NCBI GenBank assembly: GCA_938082855.1
Contig: CALKCC010000057.1
Coordinates: 1 to 32,034 of the forward strand
Direction: 5' to 3'
Source: an uncultured Pirellulaceae bacterium
Lineage (GTDB): Bacteria > Planctomycetota > Planctomycetia > Pirellulales > Pirellulaceae
DNA: 32,034 bases
This document shows, one piece after another, positions 30,973-32,034 of this stretch. Under the pieces are notes generated by a model. It was not told the origin of the DNA, did no database searches, and was given only the letters and a program-made list of their open reading frames with translations. Numbering within the stretch: position 1 is the first letter of the stretch; each line of letters opens with the position of its first letter. The position numbers and the translations under genes were made by a program.

Positions 30973-31799
30973 TGTCTACAGTAGCACCACAACTCGTTAC
31001 CAGTGAATTCACTCCACCTGAAGCAAGTCACGTCGAAGACTATAGCATTCGCACCAATGACCTCAGTCTTTGGTACGGTGATTTCCAAGCTTTGATGGAT
31101 GTCTCCGTGAATATCAAGAAGGGGATTATCACCGGATTGATTGGTCCTTCCGGATGTGGAAAGACCACTTTACTTCGATGCTTCAACCGAATTAATGAGC
31201 GATACGGCAATGTAACAACAACTGGTGACATTGAGATCCTGGACAAGAACATCTACGACGAAGATGTTTCAGTGCGGCAACTGCGACGTAGTGTAGGCAT
31301 GGTCTTCCAGCGTCCCAACCCGTTGCCGATTTCGATCTACGATAACGTGCTTTTCGGAATGGGGATCCACGACGCCTTTAAGTCGCTTCCCAAGAGTGAA
31401 CGTAATGACATTGTCGAAAACGCGTTACGTGAAGTGGATTTGTGGAACACGGTAAAAGATCGACTCAAGTCACGGGCGACAACACTGACTCTGGAACAAC
31501 AGCAAAAACTCTGTATCGCTCGTCTGCTTCCTTTGAAACCGGATATCATCCTGATGGATGAACCCTGTAGCGCTTTAGACGCTGAAGGAATCGAAAAGGT
31601 AGAGAACCTCATCGAATCCTTACGCGACGAATACACGGTCGTCATTGTTACTCACAATATGGCTCAGGCTCGACGCGCCACCGATGAGTGCATCTTCATG
31701 TTGCTTGGTGAAATCATTGAACACACCAAAACATCTGAAATGTTCTTGAATCCACAACATGAAAAAACGGAAATGTACATTCAGGGACGTTACGGGTAA
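30972..31799 (+). CDS. pstB: PstB-like ATPase II: intact Walker, Q- and H-loops, degenerate signature LTLEQ
   Basis: The protein is 275 aa with a short N-terminal extension. Walker A GPSGCGKTT (58-66), Gln113 (VFQRPNP), Walker B Asp196-Glu197 ([10 protein letters not shown]) and His228 (VTHNM) are all canonical. The ABC signature, LSGGQQQR in normal PstB, is LTLEQQQK (172-179): Ser is Thr, both glycines are lost and Arg is Lys. It complements the preceding ATPase, which keeps LSGGQ but has lost the Q- and H-loop residues. Its start overlaps that gene's stop by one base, as does its own stop with the phoU start, so all three are translationally coupled. Confidence 0.92.
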   Translation: MSTVAPQLVTSEFTPPEASHVEDYSIRTNDLSLWYGDFQALMDVSVNIKKGIITGLIGPSGCGKTTLLRCFNRINERYGNVTTTGDIEILDKNIYDEDVSVRQLRRSVGMVFQRPNPLPISIYDNVLFGMGIHDAFKSLPKSERNDIVENALREVDLWNTVKDRLKSRATTLTLEQQQKLCIARLLPLKPDIILMDEPCSALDAEGIEKVENLIESLRDEYTVVIVTHNMAQARRATDECIFMLLGEIIEHTKTSEMFLNPQHEKTEMYIQGRYG

Positions 31800-32034
31800 T
31801 GCGTCGATTCGATCAGGAATTATCGGAACTCCACCACCAGCTTATCGAGATGGGTACGCTGGCCGAGTCGATGGTAACGACTGCCGTCAAGGCGCTCGAA
31901 GACCTCACGCTCGATGTCGGTGAAGCATTGCAAACATCCGAAGACATGCTGGATGAAATGCAAAACGTGATCGACAAGGAAGTCGTACGAATCCTGACCG
32001 TCTACTCGCCTGTCGCCACCGATCTGCGATACGT
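31799..32034 (+). CDS. phoU: PhoU-family protein (5' part, runs off the window)
   Basis: ATG at 31799 overlaps the pstB stop (TAATG); 78 codons are visible. The start MRRFDQELSELHHQLIEMG and VIDKEVVRILTVYSPVATDLRYV match the first PhoU repeat (the family has Q/SP-A-DLR here). It would connect the second Pst transporter to Pho signalling, independently of the divergent phoU at 17652-18305. The end is outside the window. Confidence 0.9.
   Translation, partial: MRRFDQELSELHHQLIEMGTLAESMVTTAVKALEDLTLDVGEALQTSEDMLDEMQNVIDKEVVRILTVYSPVATDLRY

Overview
The window looks like a chromosomal segment of a planctomycete (Planctomycetota, Gimesia/Rubinisphaera-like). This rests on a formylglycine-type sulfatase, a large secreted HEXXHXXGXXH metalloprotease of the DUF4953 type, a Spy/CpxP-like secreted protein with a Q/R/P/G-rich tail, a protein-kinase-like fragment and the general gene style. 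The assignment is inference from gene content; no rRNA or tRNA gene is visible.

Layout. 1-255: 3' end of a FliA/WhiG-type sigma factor, closed by a strong bidirectional terminator. 328-7621: minus-strand genes for a metalloprotease, a sulfatase, a YugP-type membrane zinc peptidase, Hsp20 and a pteridine-reductase-like SDR. Two repeat-rich gaps lie here: an AT-rich inverted-repeat patch (3330-3465) and a MITE-like element with 18-bp terminal inverted repeats (6583-6885). 7856-8716: a secreted Spy-like protein with its own terminator. 8897-14487: six co-directional sugar genes (LgoD-like dehydrogenase, TIM-barrel isomerase/epimerase, UxaE-like epimerase, FucU mutarotase, L-galactose-dehydrogenase-like aldo/keto reductase, COG3618 lactonase), followed by a TSUP permease. 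Together they read as an oxidative L-galactose/L-fucose route entering at tagaturonate chemistry.

15426-32034 is a phosphate island. A minus-strand group (phoU, a pseudokinase-like gene, a PIN-PhoH protein) diverges from two complete Pst ABC transporters on the plus strand. The first, pstS-pstC-pstA-pstB, has giant permeases: PstC with a beta-propeller-like insertion and PstA with a coiled-coil insertion. The second is compact: lipoprotein pstS-pstC-pstA-pstB-pstB-phoU. Between them lies a secreted protein with a heme-less cytochrome-P460-like domain and four exact-period 62-residue repeats arranged A-B-A-B. Direct repeats with about 11-bp spacing precede both pstS genes and may be PhoP/PhoB-type operators.

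The two most notable observations are: (1) the tandem PstB ATPases of the second transporter carry complementary defects. One keeps LSGGQ but has lost the Q-loop Gln and the H-loop His; the other keeps those residues but has LTLEQ in place of LSGGQ. They would form a heterodimer with one canonical and one degenerate ATP site. (2) The 8.9-14.5 kb cluster combines an L-sugar oxidation module with a tagaturonate epimerase homologue.
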